Shown: positions 34,092-42,140 of the stretch, piece by piece
Layout of the letters: the number at the start of each line of letters is the position of its first letter
Numbering within the stretch: the stretch's first letter is position 1
NCBI RefSeq assembly: GCF_900091725.1
Contig: NZ_FMBW01000049.1
Coordinates: 1-64,000, forward strand
Source of the DNA: Streptomyces sp. DvalAA-43
Lineage (GTDB): Bacteria > Actinomycetota > Actinomycetes > Streptomycetales > Streptomycetaceae
DNA length: 64,000 nt
Reading direction: 5' to 3'
Program-made: the position numbers and the translations under genes
Notes under the pieces: model-generated
Database searches by the model: none
What the model was told of the DNA's origin: nothing
The model's input: the letters and a program-made list of their open reading frames with translations, nothing else

Positions 34092-34493
34092 TCAGGCGTT
34101 CACGCAGTCCCTGCTGCGCAGCAGGGCGGCCAGGGCGTCCGCGAACTCGACCGGTTCGACCGGCAGGGTCACGGCGGCGTCCGCACGGCTCCAGGTGGCC
34201 AGCCAGGCGTCCTGCGGGCGCCCGATCAGCAGCAGCACCGGCGGGCAGCGGAAGATCTCGTCCTTGATCTGCCGGCAGACGCCCATGCCGCCCGCGGGCG
34301 CCGTCTCGCCGTCCAGCACGCAGACGTCGATGCCGCCGCGGTCCAGTGCCTCCAGGACGGCGGGCAGGGTGGCGCACTCCAGGAATTCCACCGCGGGTAC
34401 ATCGGCCGCGGGCCTGTGCCCGGCTGCCAGCCTCACCTGCTCACGGGTGTTGGCGTCGTCGCTGTAGACCAGGACCGTGGCGGTCGGCTGCAT
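34092..34493 (-). CDS. Stand-alone receiver-domain protein
   Basis: A 133-residue single receiver domain without a DNA-binding part. It keeps an acidic start (VLVYSDDANTRE), the phosphorylatable aspartate in VCVLDGETAP, but the rest is divergent (the usual Thr/Lys signature reads VLLLIGRPQ and LPVEPVEF), so phosphorylation is uncertain. It may act as a phosphate sink or protein-binding switch. ATG 34493 has an excellent ribosome binding site (GGAGG, 4 bases upstream). It is on the opposite strand, between the oxidase genes ctaF and ctaE, divergent from ctaE. Confidence 0.82.
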   Translation of the reverse strand: MQPTATVLVYSDDANTREQVRLAAGHRPAADVPAVEFLECATLPAVLEALDRGGIDVCVLDGETAPAGGMGVCRQIKDEIFRCPPVLLLIGRPQDAWLATWSRADAAVTLPVEPVEFADALAALLRSRDCVNA

Positions 34494-34680
34494 TGTTCCT
34501 CCGTGACATCTGTGTCTTCGGGGCTTTCCGGGCATGAACCGATGCGCGGATCGTACTCCGCCCGACGCCCTGTCAGCACCGCCCGGGACAGCGGATCCAT
34601 GGGCCGTTCGGGGAGGACACACCCGTCTGACACACCGAACGGCACCCCCCGGGGTGAGGGCGGGATAAGCGACCGACATA

Positions 34681-35301
34681 ATGTCGGTCGTGGCGACAGC
34701 AACGACAGTAGAAACCGGGCACGCGCACCCGTCGGTCAATCGACCGAACCTCACCAGCGTCGGAACCATCATCTGGTTGAGTTCCGAGCTGATGTTCTTC
34801 GCGGCCCTCTTCGCGATGTACTTCACCCTGCGATCGGTGACGGGACCGGACCACTGGAAGGAAATGGCTTCGGCCCTGAACTTCCCGTTCTCGGCGACGA
34901 ACACCACGATCCTGGTGCTCTCCTCACTCACCTGCCAGCTCGGCGTCTTCGCCGCGGAGCGGGGCGATGTGAAGAAGCTCCGTGCCTGGTTCGTGATCAC
35001 TTTCGTGATGGGTGCAATCTTCATCGGAGGCCAGGTCTTCGAGTACACCGAGCTGGTGAAGAAGGACGGCCTCTCGCTGTCCTCCGACCCGTACGGCTCG
35101 GTGTTCTACCTGACCACCGGCTTCCACGGTCTGCATGTGACAGGCGGTCTCATCGCCTTCCTGCTCGTTCTGGGCAGGACATACGCAGCCAAGAGGTTCA
35201 CCCACGAACAGGCGACCGCCGCCATCGTCGTGTCCTATTACTGGCACTTCGTCGATGTCGTATGGATCGGCCTCTTCGCCACGATCTACATGATCAAGTA
35301 A
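34681..35301 (+). CDS. ctaE: Cytochrome c oxidase subunit III (CtaE)
   Basis: 206 residues with five membrane helices, including IIWLSSELMFFAALFAMYF, TTILVLSSLTCQLGVFAA, VITFVMGAIFIGGQVFEYTE and the final VVSYYWHFVDVVWIGLFATI, all hallmark sequences of subunit III. It stabilises the aa3 oxidase core. First gene of the ctaE-qcrCAB run; 62 bases separate it from qcrC. Confidence 0.96.
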   Translation: MSVVATATTVETGHAHPSVNRPNLTSVGTIIWLSSELMFFAALFAMYFTLRSVTGPDHWKEMASALNFPFSATNTTILVLSSLTCQLGVFAAERGDVKKLRAWFVITFVMGAIFIGGQVFEYTELVKKDGLSLSSDPYGSVFYLTTGFHGLHVTGGLIAFLLVLGRTYAAKRFTHEQATAAIVVSYYWHFVDVVWIGLFATIYMIK

Positions 35302-35363
35302 CCGGGCTCGAACCCGAACCACATCCAGCATCGACGCAGAAGATCCTGACACCGGGGTAATCC

Positions 35364-36173
35364 GTGAAAAAGCTCTCCGCACGACGACGCCATCCGTTGG
35401 CGGCGGTCGTCGTACTACTCCTCGCGCTGGCGGCCACTGGGGGGCTGTACGCCGCGTTTGCGCCCGCGAGTAAGGCGCAGGCCGACGAAACCGCCCAGTC
35501 CCTCGCCATCGAAGAGGGCAAGAAGCTGTACTCCGTCGGTTGCGCCAGCTGCCACGGAACCGGCGGTCAGGGCACCACCGACGGGCCGAGCCTGGTCGGC
35601 GTGGGCTCCGCCGCCGTTGACTTCCAGGTCGGTACGGGCCGTATGCCGGCGCAGCAGCCCGGCGCCCAGGTGCCGAAGAAGAAGGTCATCTACAACCAGG
35701 CGCAGATCGACCAGCTCGCGGCGTACGTCGCGTCGCTGGGCGCCGGTCCGATCGTTCCGACCAAGAACCAGGTCAGCCCTGACGGTGCGGACATCGCCAA
35801 GGGTGGCGACCTGTTCCGTACCAACTGCGCGCAGTGCCACAACTTCACCGGTGAGGGCGGCGCGCTGACGAACGGCAAGTACGCGCCCAGCCTTGAAGGC
35901 GTGGACCCGAAGCACATCTACGAGGCCATGCAGACCGGCCCGCAGAGCATGCCGTCCTTCCCGGACACGACGATGCCCGAGCAGCAGAAGCGGGACATCA
36001 TCGCGTACATCCAGACCGTGAACAGCGCCCAGTCGGAGAACCCGGGTGGTCTGAAGCTGGGTGGCCTGGGGCCGGTCAGCGAGGGGCTGTTCGCCTGGAT
36101 CTTCGGGCTCGGCGCACTGATCGCAGTTGCCATTTGGGTCGCGGCCCACACCGCTAAGGCCAAGAAGTCATGA
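35364..36173 (+). CDS. qcrC: Dihaem cytochrome c subunit of the bc complex (QcrC)
   Basis: 269 residues. An N-terminal anchor (LAAVVVLLLALAATGGLYAA) is followed by two c-type haem domains with motifs CASCH and CAQCH, then a second C-terminal membrane helix (GLFAWIFGLGALIAVAIWVA). In Actinobacteria this covalently bound dihaem protein replaces soluble cytochrome c and bridges bc1 to aa3 in a supercomplex. GTG 35364 is the start; stop overlaps qcrA (ATGA). Confidence 0.96.
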   Translation: MKKLSARRRHPLAAVVVLLLALAATGGLYAAFAPASKAQADETAQSLAIEEGKKLYSVGCASCHGTGGQGTTDGPSLVGVGSAAVDFQVGTGRMPAQQPGAQVPKKKVIYNQAQIDQLAAYVASLGAGPIVPTKNQVSPDGADIAKGGDLFRTNCAQCHNFTGEGGALTNGKYAPSLEGVDPKHIYEAMQTGPQSMPSFPDTTMPEQQKRDIIAYIQTVNSAQSENPGGLKLGGLGPVSEGLFAWIFGLGALIAVAIWVAAHTAKAKKS

Positions 36174-37222
36174 GTAGCCAAGAGATTCCAGAAGAGAACC
36201 TGCCCGCTGAGCAGGGCCCCGCGCACGGCGCGGTAGAGGGCGCGGACGACCCGTTCGCCGACCCGGGGCTGCCGGCCCACCAGCCGCGCATCCAGGACAT
36301 CGACGAACGGGCCGCGAAGCGCTCCGAGCGCGCCGTCGCGTTCATGTTCACGCTGTCCATGCTGGCGACGGTCGGCTTCATCGCCTCCTACGTCATCTTC
36401 CCGGTCGACAAGATCGTGTACATCTGGCCCTTCGGCCACGTGAGCGCGCTCAACTTCTCCCTGGGTCTGACCCTGGGCGTGGCCCTCTTCGCGATCGGCG
36501 CCGGCGCCGTCCACTGGGCGCGCACGCTGATGTCCGACGTGGAGGTCGCCGACGACCGGCACGCCATCGAGGCGACGCCCGAGGTCAAGGCGAAGGTCCT
36601 GGCCGACTTCGCGGCAGGTGCCGAGGAGTCCGCGTTCGGACGGCGCAAGCTGATCCGCAACACCATGTTCGGCGCGCTGGCCTTGGTGCCGCTCTCCGGA
36701 GTGGTGCTGCTGCGCGACCTCGGTCCGCTGCCGGAGAAGAAGCTCCGCAACACCCTGTGGGCCAAGGGCAAGCAGCTCATCAACATGAACACGATGGAGC
36801 CGCTGCGTCCCGAGGACGTCGCCGTCGGTTCGCTGACCTTCGCCATGCCCGAGGGCCTGACGGAGGAGGCGGAGGACTTCCAGAACCAGATCGCCAAGGC
36901 CGCGCTGATGATCATCCGTATCCAGCCGGAGAACATCAAGGACAAGCGCGAGCGCGAGTGGGCCCACGAGGGAATCGTGGCCTTCTCCAAGATCTGCACC
37001 CACGTCGGCTGCCCGATCAGCCTGTACGAGCAGCAGACCCACCACGTGCTCTGCCCGTGCCACCAGTCCACCTTCGACCTCTCCGACGGCGCCCGCGTCA
37101 TCTTCGGTCCGGCCGGTCACGCCCTTCCGCAGCTGCGGATCGGTGTGAACAGCGAGGGCAACCTCGAGGCGCTCGGTGACTTCGATGAGCCCGTCGGTCC
37201 TGCATTCTGGGAGCGCGGATGA
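36170..37222 (+). CDS. qcrA: Rieske iron-sulfur subunit of the bc complex (QcrA)
   Basis: 350 residues. Three membrane helices (FMFTLSMLATVGFIASYVIF; LNFSLGLTLGVALFAIGAGA; MFGALALVPLSGVVLL) distinguish the actinobacterial form. The Rieske domain binds a 2Fe-2S cluster through CTHVGCPISLYE and CPCHQSTF. It oxidises menaquinol on the outer side of the membrane. Overlaps qcrC and qcrB by 4 bases each. Confidence 0.96.
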   Translation: MSSQEIPEENLPAEQGPAHGAVEGADDPFADPGLPAHQPRIQDIDERAAKRSERAVAFMFTLSMLATVGFIASYVIFPVDKIVYIWPFGHVSALNFSLGLTLGVALFAIGAGAVHWARTLMSDVEVADDRHAIEATPEVKAKVLADFAAGAEESAFGRRKLIRNTMFGALALVPLSGVVLLRDLGPLPEKKLRNTLWAKGKQLINMNTMEPLRPEDVAVGSLTFAMPEGLTEEAEDFQNQIAKAALMIIRIQPENIKDKREREWAHEGIVAFSKICTHVGCPISLYEQQTHHVLCPCHQSTFDLSDGARVIFGPAGHALPQLRIGVNSEGNLEALGDFDEPVGPAFWERG

Positions 37223-38844
37223 GTACTGCGACCGACACACAGCGCAAGGCGCCCGCCGGTGAGCGGGTGGCCGACTGGGCGGACGGCCGGCTCGGGATCT
37301 ACTCCCTGGCCAAGGCCAACATGCGCAAGATCTTCCCGGACCACTGGTCCTTCATGCTCGGTGAGATCGCTCTCTACAGCTTCATCATCATCATCCTCAC
37401 GGGTGTGTATCTGACGCTGTTCTTCCACCCGAGCATGAACGAGGTCGTGTACCACGGCTCGTACGAGCCGATGCAGGGCATCAAGATGTCCGAGGCCTAC
37501 GCCTCGACACTGGACATCAGCTTCGACGTCCGCGGTGGTCTGCTGGTCCGGCAGATCCACCACTGGGCCGCGCTGATCTTCCTGGCCGGCATGTTCGTGC
37601 ACATGATGCGCGTCTTCTTCACGGGTGCGTTCCGCAAGCCGCGTGAGATCAACTGGCTGTTCGGCTTCCTGCTGTTCGTGCTGGGCATGTTCACCGGCTT
37701 CACCGGCTACTCGCTCCCGGACGACCTGCTCTCCGGTACGGGTGTCCGCTTCACCCAGGGCGCGATCCTGTCGATGCCGATCGTCGGCACGTACATCTCG
37801 ATGTTCCTGTTCGGCGGAGAGTTCCCCGGTCACGACTTCGTCGCCCGGTTCTACTCGATCCACATCCTGCTGCTGCCGGGCATCATGCTCGGCCTGCTGG
37901 TGGCGCACCTGATCCTGGTCTTCTACCACAAGCACACGCAGTTCGCGGGTCCCGGCCGCACCAACAAGAACGTCGTCGGCATGCCGCTGCTGCCGGTGTA
38001 CATGGCGAAGGCCGGAGGGTTCTTCTTCCTGGTCTTCGGCATCATCGCCGTCATCGCGGCCATCGCCTCGATCAACCCGATCTGGGCCATCGGCCCGTAC
38101 CGCCCGGACCAGGTGTCCACCGGCGCCCAGCCCGACTGGTACATGGGCTTCGCCGAGGGTCTGATCCGAGTGATGCCCGGCTGGGAGATCAACCTCTGGG
38201 GCCACACGCTGGTCCTGGGCGTGTTCATTCCGCTGATGGCCTTCGGACTGGTGCTTGCGATCATCGCGGTCTACCCGTTCGTCGAGTCCTGGATCACCGG
38301 CGACAAGCGCGAGCACCACATCCTGGACCGCCCGCGCAACGCCCCGACCCGGACGGCCTTCGGTGTCGCCTGGATCACCGAGTACGTCATCGTCTTCATC
38401 GGCGGTGGCAACGACCTGTGGGCCACGCACTTCCACCTGTCGCTGAACGCCATCTCCTGGTTCGTCCGGATCTTCATCTTCGTCGGACCGGTCCTCGCGT
38501 TCATCGCCACCCGGCGGATCTGCCTCGGCCTCCAGCGCCGCGACAAGGAGAAGGTGCTGCACGGGCGCGAGTCCGGCATCATCAAGCGCCTGCCGCACGG
38601 TGAGTTCGTCGAGATCCACGAGCCGCTCGGCCCCGAGCAGCTGCACACGCTCACCGCGCACGAGCAGTACAAGCCGGTCGAGATCGGCCCGACGGTCGAC
38701 GAGAACGGTGTCGAGCGCAAGGTGTCGGCCCTGCAGAAGCTGCGGGCCCGGCTCAGCAAGGGCTACTACGGCGAGGACAACCAGATCGCCAAGCCCACCG
38801 TCGAGGAGTACAAGGAGATCACCAGCGGCCACGGTCACCACTGA
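37219..38844 (+). CDS. qcrB: Cytochrome b subunit of the bc complex (QcrB)
   Basis: 541 residues, longer than mitochondrial cytochrome b because of a C-terminal extension of about 110 residues. Helices carry the haem His pairs in RQIHHWAALIFLAGMFVHMM and FYSIHILLLPGIMLGLLVAH, and the Qo-site region NPIWAIGPYRPD is present. It oxidises menaquinol in the Q-cycle. Starts at ATG overlapping the qcrA stop. A terminator hairpin follows within 30 bases. Confidence 0.96.
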   Translation: MSTATDTQRKAPAGERVADWADGRLGIYSLAKANMRKIFPDHWSFMLGEIALYSFIIIILTGVYLTLFFHPSMNEVVYHGSYEPMQGIKMSEAYASTLDISFDVRGGLLVRQIHHWAALIFLAGMFVHMMRVFFTGAFRKPREINWLFGFLLFVLGMFTGFTGYSLPDDLLSGTGVRFTQGAILSMPIVGTYISMFLFGGEFPGHDFVARFYSIHILLLPGIMLGLLVAHLILVFYHKHTQFAGPGRTNKNVVGMPLLPVYMAKAGGFFFLVFGIIAVIAAIASINPIWAIGPYRPDQVSTGAQPDWYMGFAEGLIRVMPGWEINLWGHTLVLGVFIPLMAFGLVLAIIAVYPFVESWITGDKREHHILDRPRNAPTRTAFGVAWITEYVIVFIGGGNDLWATHFHLSLNAISWFVRIFIFVGPVLAFIATRRICLGLQRRDKEKVLHGRESGIIKRLPHGEFVEIHEPLGPEQLHTLTAHEQYKPVEIGPTVDENGVERKVSALQKLRARLSKGYYGEDNQIAKPTVEEYKEITSGHGHH

Positions 38845-38869
38845 TCGTCTGAACTGATCGCCACAGCAG

Positions 38870-38898
38870 GAGCCCCGTCCATTCGATGGACGGGGCTC
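38870..38898 (+). terminator. Terminator after qcrB
   Basis: 13-bp perfect stem (38870-38882 with 38886-38898), TCG loop, followed by TTCG, 26 bases past the qcrB stop. A TAGGGT hexamer at 38920-38925 could be the -10 of the trpD promoter beyond it. Confidence 0.8.
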
Positions 38899-38966
38899 TT
38901 CGCCGTCCATGGCGCTCGATAGGGTGGAGACATCCCTTTTACCGGCTGTGGACCCAGGAGCGGACC

Positions 38967-40031
38967 ATGAACGTTGTGACCCCGATCGGCGGCGACAGCG
39001 TGGCGGACCGTTCCTGGCCCGGCGTGCTGAACCCGCTGCTCCGCGGCGAGAACCTCACCGCCGACGACACCGCGTGGGCGATGGACCGCATCATGAGCGG
39101 CGAGGCGACCGATGTGCAGATCGCCGGTTTCGCGGTGGCGCTGCGGGCCAAGGGCGAGACGATCGACGAGGTGTCCGGCCTGGTACGGGCGATGTACGAG
39201 CACGCCAACACCATCCACGTACCCGGCCGCACGCTCGACATCGTCGGCACCGGCGGCGACCTCGCCAAGACGGTCAACATCTCCACCATGTCGGCGGTCG
39301 TCCTCGCCGGTACCGGCGCCAAGGTCGTCAAGCACGGCAACCGCGCCTCCTCCTCGGCGAGCGGCTCCTCCGACGTGCTGGAGAAGCTCGGCGTCAACCT
39401 CGACCTCTCCGCGCAGCGGGTCGTCGAGGTCGCCGAGGAGGCGGGCATCACCTTCTGCTTCGCGGTGAAGTTCCACCCCGCCCTGCGCTACGTCGCACGG
39501 GCCCGCAAGGAGCTCGGCACGCCGACCACGTTCAACATCCTCGGGCCGCTCACCAACCCGGCCCGGGTGCGCTCCCAGGCCGTCGGCGTGGCCGACCTGA
39601 AGATGGCGCCCATCGTCGCCGGGGTGCTGGCCGAGCGCGGCAATTCGGCGCTGGTCTTCCGCGGCGACGACGGACTGGACGAGCTGACGACGACCTCGAC
39701 CTCGCGGGTCTGGGTGGTCCGGGGCGGAGCGGTGCGCGAGGAGGCCTTCGACCCGCGCGACGTCGGTCTGGAACTGGTGCCCGTGGAGGCGCTGCGCGGC
39801 GCGGACGCCTCGTACAACGCCGATGTGGCCCGCCGGGTGCTGGCCGGCGAGCGGGGGCCGGTGCGCGATGCCGTGCTGCTCAACTCGGCGGCGGCGCTGG
39901 TGGCCCTGGACGCGGCGGACGGCACGCTGAACGAGCAGCTCGCGGCCGGGATGGCGAAGGCCGCCGAGTCCATCGACTCCGGCGCGGCGGCACGGGCGCT
40001 GGAGCGCTGGGTGGCGGTCAGCAACGCCTGA
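38967..40031 (+). CDS. trpD: Anthranilate phosphoribosyltransferase (TrpD)
   Basis: Second step of tryptophan synthesis: transfers phosphoribosyl from PRPP to anthranilate. The 354-residue protein shows the family motifs: DIVGTGGDLAKTVNISTM (PRPP binding), VVKHGNRASSSASGSSDVLE, FHPALRYVARARKELGTPT and TFNILGPLTNPARV, and the acidic DDGLDELTTTS metal site. ATG 38967 with AGGAG 7 bases upstream. It stands alone here, away from other trp genes except a possible anthranilate-synthase-type amidotransferase at the right edge of the window. Confidence 0.95.
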   Translation: MNVVTPIGGDSVADRSWPGVLNPLLRGENLTADDTAWAMDRIMSGEATDVQIAGFAVALRAKGETIDEVSGLVRAMYEHANTIHVPGRTLDIVGTGGDLAKTVNISTMSAVVLAGTGAKVVKHGNRASSSASGSSDVLEKLGVNLDLSAQRVVEVAEEAGITFCFAVKFHPALRYVARARKELGTPTTFNILGPLTNPARVRSQAVGVADLKMAPIVAGVLAERGNSALVFRGDDGLDELTTTSTSRVWVVRGGAVREEAFDPRDVGLELVPVEALRGADASYNADVARRVLAGERGPVRDAVLLNSAAALVALDAADGTLNEQLAAGMAKAAESIDSGAAARALERWVAVSNA

Positions 40032-40115
40032 ACGGGCGGAAATGTGGCGCAGGGCGCAGTCCGGATCCTGGACTGCGCCTTGCGCGTCTTCGTACGTATG
40101 GCAAGATGCTGGACA

Positions 40116-40232
40116 GGTCATGAGTGACAGCGACTACGGCCCCGGCCCGCTGTCCGGCAACCCTCCGTCCGTGGCGGGGTGCCCCGGGTGAAGACCAGGC
40201 CGTAGGCAGCGAGGTCTGCGGCAAGCGCGGGC
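40116..40232 (+). promoter_or_regulatory. SAM-IV riboswitch
   Basis: The leader of the class V enzyme gene matches the SAM-IV consensus that I know from Streptomyces. GGTC (40116-40119) pairs with GACC (40193-40196) as P1. GACAGCG (40126-40132) pairs with CGCTGTC (40148-40154) as P2, whose GC-rich loop can pair with GCCCCGGG (40181-40188) as a pseudoknot. The conserved CCGGCAACCCTCC segment follows P2, and the SAM-IV-specific extra hairpin (GCAG 40206-40209 with CTGC 40216-40219) lies 3' of P1, ending in GGCAAGCGCGGG. Binding of S-adenosylmethionine is expected to reduce expression of the downstream gene. Confidence 0.85.
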
Positions 40233-40287
40233 CCCTCGGCATCTGTGAATGCCAACCCCCGGGGTCCTGGTCCCTAGGGAGTCTCTT

Positions 40288-40308
40288 GTGAGCACGCGAA
40301 TGCGATAG
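40288..40308 (+). CDS. Candidate six-residue leader peptide
   Basis: GTG-initiated six-codon frame (Val-Ser-Thr-Arg-Met-Arg) with a strong GGGAG site 7 bases upstream, between the riboswitch and the enzyme gene. A small hairpin GGGCC-GTC-GGCCC (40308-40320) followed by TCTT starts at its stop codon. It may be a translated leader linking ribosome position to termination. Short frames arise by chance, so this is tentative. Confidence 0.35.
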   Translation: MSTRMR

Positions 40309-40408
40309 GGCCGTCGGCCCTCTTCCGCACACCCCTCTTCACTCTTCCGCTGCGCTGCCGCGTATCCGCCGGCGCACGCGTTTCGCCTGCCTCTTACGGG
40401 AGTTCGCC

Positions 40409-41785
40409 ATGTCTGTCTTCACCGCTGCCGCCGACCAGTCGCTTTGTGCCCCTCTGCCGGTTCTGGGCAAGGATGTAACGGTTCCGCTGGTCACCGGTGG
40501 TGAGGTCACGTACGCCGCTCTCGACTATGCCGCCAGCGCCCCCGCCCTTCAGCGGGTCTGGGACGACGTCGCCGCGTACGCCCCGTACTACGGCAGCGTC
40601 CACCGCGGGGCGGGTTACCTCTCGCAGCTCTCCACCGACCTGTTCGAGAACAGCCGCGCGACCGTCGCGGAGTTCCTCGGCTGCCGCGCCGACGACCAGG
40701 TGATCTTCACCCGCTCGACCACCGACTCGCTGAACCTGCTGGCCGCGGTCGTCCCGGCCGACTGCCAGGTCTTCGTGTACGAGACCGAGCACCACGCCTC
40801 GCTGCTGCCGTGGCGCGACGCCCGGGTGACCTACCTGAACGCCCCGCGCACCCCCGCCCAGGCCGTCGAGACGCTGGAGCGGGCGCTGGCCGACCGCGAC
40901 CCCTACGGCCCCGCCCTGGTCTGTGTCACCGGCGCCTCCAACGTCACCGGCGAGCTGTGGCCGGTGAAGGAGCTGGCCGCCGCCGCGCACGCGCACGGTG
41001 CCCGGATCGTGCTGGACGCCGCGCAGCTCGCCCCGCACCACCCCGTCGACATCGCCGAGCTGGACGTCGACTGGGTCGCCTTCTCCGGACACAAGCTGTA
41101 CGCGCCCTTCGGCTCGGGCGTCCTCGCCGGTCGGTCCGACTGGCTCCGGGCGGCCGAGCCCTACCTCGCGGGCGGCGGCGCCTCGCGCAAGGTCGCCCGC
41201 CGCACCGACGGCGGCGTGGACGTCGAATGGCACTCCACCGCCGCCCGCCATGAGGCCGGTTCCCCCAACGTCATCGGCGTGTACTCCATCGCCTCCGCCT
41301 GCAAGGCGCTCACCGAGGCGGGCTTCGAGAACCTGGTCGCCCGGGAGCAGCACCTCGTCGGCGAGGTCCGGGCCGGTCTCGCGGGCATCCCCGAGGTCAA
41401 GGTGCTCTCGCTGTTCGGCGACGACGCCCCGCGCGTCGGCGTCATCTCCTTCGTGGTGGAGGGCTGGAACAGCTCGCACTTCGCCGCCGCGCTCTCCGCC
41501 GAGTACGGAATCGGAGTCCGCGACGGACTGTTCTGCGCCCACCCGCTGGTCCGCACCCTGCTGGGCAGCGACCCGCAGGAGGTCGGCGAGTGCGGCGCCC
41601 CGGAGGCCGAGCCGGGGGAGCGCTCCCTCAACGCGATCCGGGTCAGCTTCGGCGCCGGTACTCCCGACGAGCACATCGAGCGCTTCGTCCGCGCGGTCAC
41701 GGAGCTGGTGAGCAAGGGCGCCCAGTGGAAGTACCGCACCGAGGACGGCCGCTGCGTCCCGGACCGGGGTGCCGCGCAGCTCTGA
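40409..41785 (+). CDS. Class V aminotransferase / SufS-like cysteine desulfurase family enzyme
   Basis: 458 residues, PLP-dependent. Motifs: YAASAPALQRVW near the start, TRSTTDSLNLLA, ETEHHASLLPW (PLP-stacking His), VLDAAQLAPHHP, Schiff-base Lys229 in AFSGHKLYAPFG, and a SufS-type cysteine Cys376 in RDGLFCAHPLV. It therefore probably acts on a sulfur amino acid, releasing sulfur from cysteine or a related substrate. Control by the upstream SAM-IV riboswitch supports a role in methionine/SAM-linked sulfur metabolism, though the exact reaction is not determined. ATG 40409 follows ACGGGAG at good distance. A very strong terminator ends the unit. Confidence 0.9.
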   Translation: MSVFTAAADQSLCAPLPVLGKDVTVPLVTGGEVTYAALDYAASAPALQRVWDDVAAYAPYYGSVHRGAGYLSQLSTDLFENSRATVAEFLGCRADDQVIFTRSTTDSLNLLAAVVPADCQVFVYETEHHASLLPWRDARVTYLNAPRTPAQAVETLERALADRDPYGPALVCVTGASNVTGELWPVKELAAAAHAHGARIVLDAAQLAPHHPVDIAELDVDWVAFSGHKLYAPFGSGVLAGRSDWLRAAEPYLAGGGASRKVARRTDGGVDVEWHSTAARHEAGSPNVIGVYSIASACKALTEAGFENLVAREQHLVGEVRAGLAGIPEVKVLSLFGDDAPRVGVISFVVEGWNSSHFAAALSAEYGIGVRDGLFCAHPLVRTLLGSDPQEVGECGAPEAEPGERSLNAIRVSFGAGTPDEHIERFVRAVTELVSKGAQWKYRTEDGRCVPDRGAAQL

Positions 41786-41795
41786 CGGCACACAG

Positions 41796-41841
41796 CACTT
41801 CGGCGGGGGACGGGCTCAGTAGCCCGTCCCCCGCCGAAGTG
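41796..41841. terminator. Very strong bidirectional terminator
   Basis: Perfect 21-bp stem (41796-41816 with 41821-41841) with loop CAGT, between convergent genes. Confidence 0.88.
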
Positions 41842-41858
41842 TCACGCGTGGGGTGTGC

Positions 41859-42140
41859 CTACGCGTCGAGGCCGATGGCGAAGGCGGCCTCCAGGTCGTG
41901 CTGCGAGTAGGTACGGAACGCCACATGCGTGTCGGTGGCCTCGACGCCGGGGATCTTGCTGATCCGGCCGGGGATGACATCGGCCAGATCGTCGTGCTTG
42001 GCCACCCGGACCATGGCGATCAGGTCGTACGTACCGGTGACCGAGAAGACCTCGCTGACACTGTCCAGCGCGGCGATGGCCTCGGCGATCTCGGGAATCC
42101 GGTCCACGCTGGTTTTGATGAGCACGATCGCGGTGATCAC
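41859..42140 (-). CDS. Lrp/AsnC ligand-binding (RAM) domain protein
   Basis: A 93-residue stand-alone RAM domain (MITAIVLIKTSVDRIPEIAE, VFSVTGTYDLIAMVRVAKHD, IPGVEATDTHVAFRTYSQHD) without the usual N-terminal helix-turn-helix. Such domains oligomerise and bind small effectors such as amino acids. Its GTG start overlaps the stop of the rhomboid gene by 4 bases, so the two are translationally coupled. No DNA-binding part is present, so it may modulate another Lrp-type protein or act as a metabolite sensor. Confidence 0.9.
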   Translation of the reverse strand: MITAIVLIKTSVDRIPEIAEAIAALDSVSEVFSVTGTYDLIAMVRVAKHDDLADVIPGRISKIPGVEATDTHVAFRTYSQHDLEAAFAIGLDA

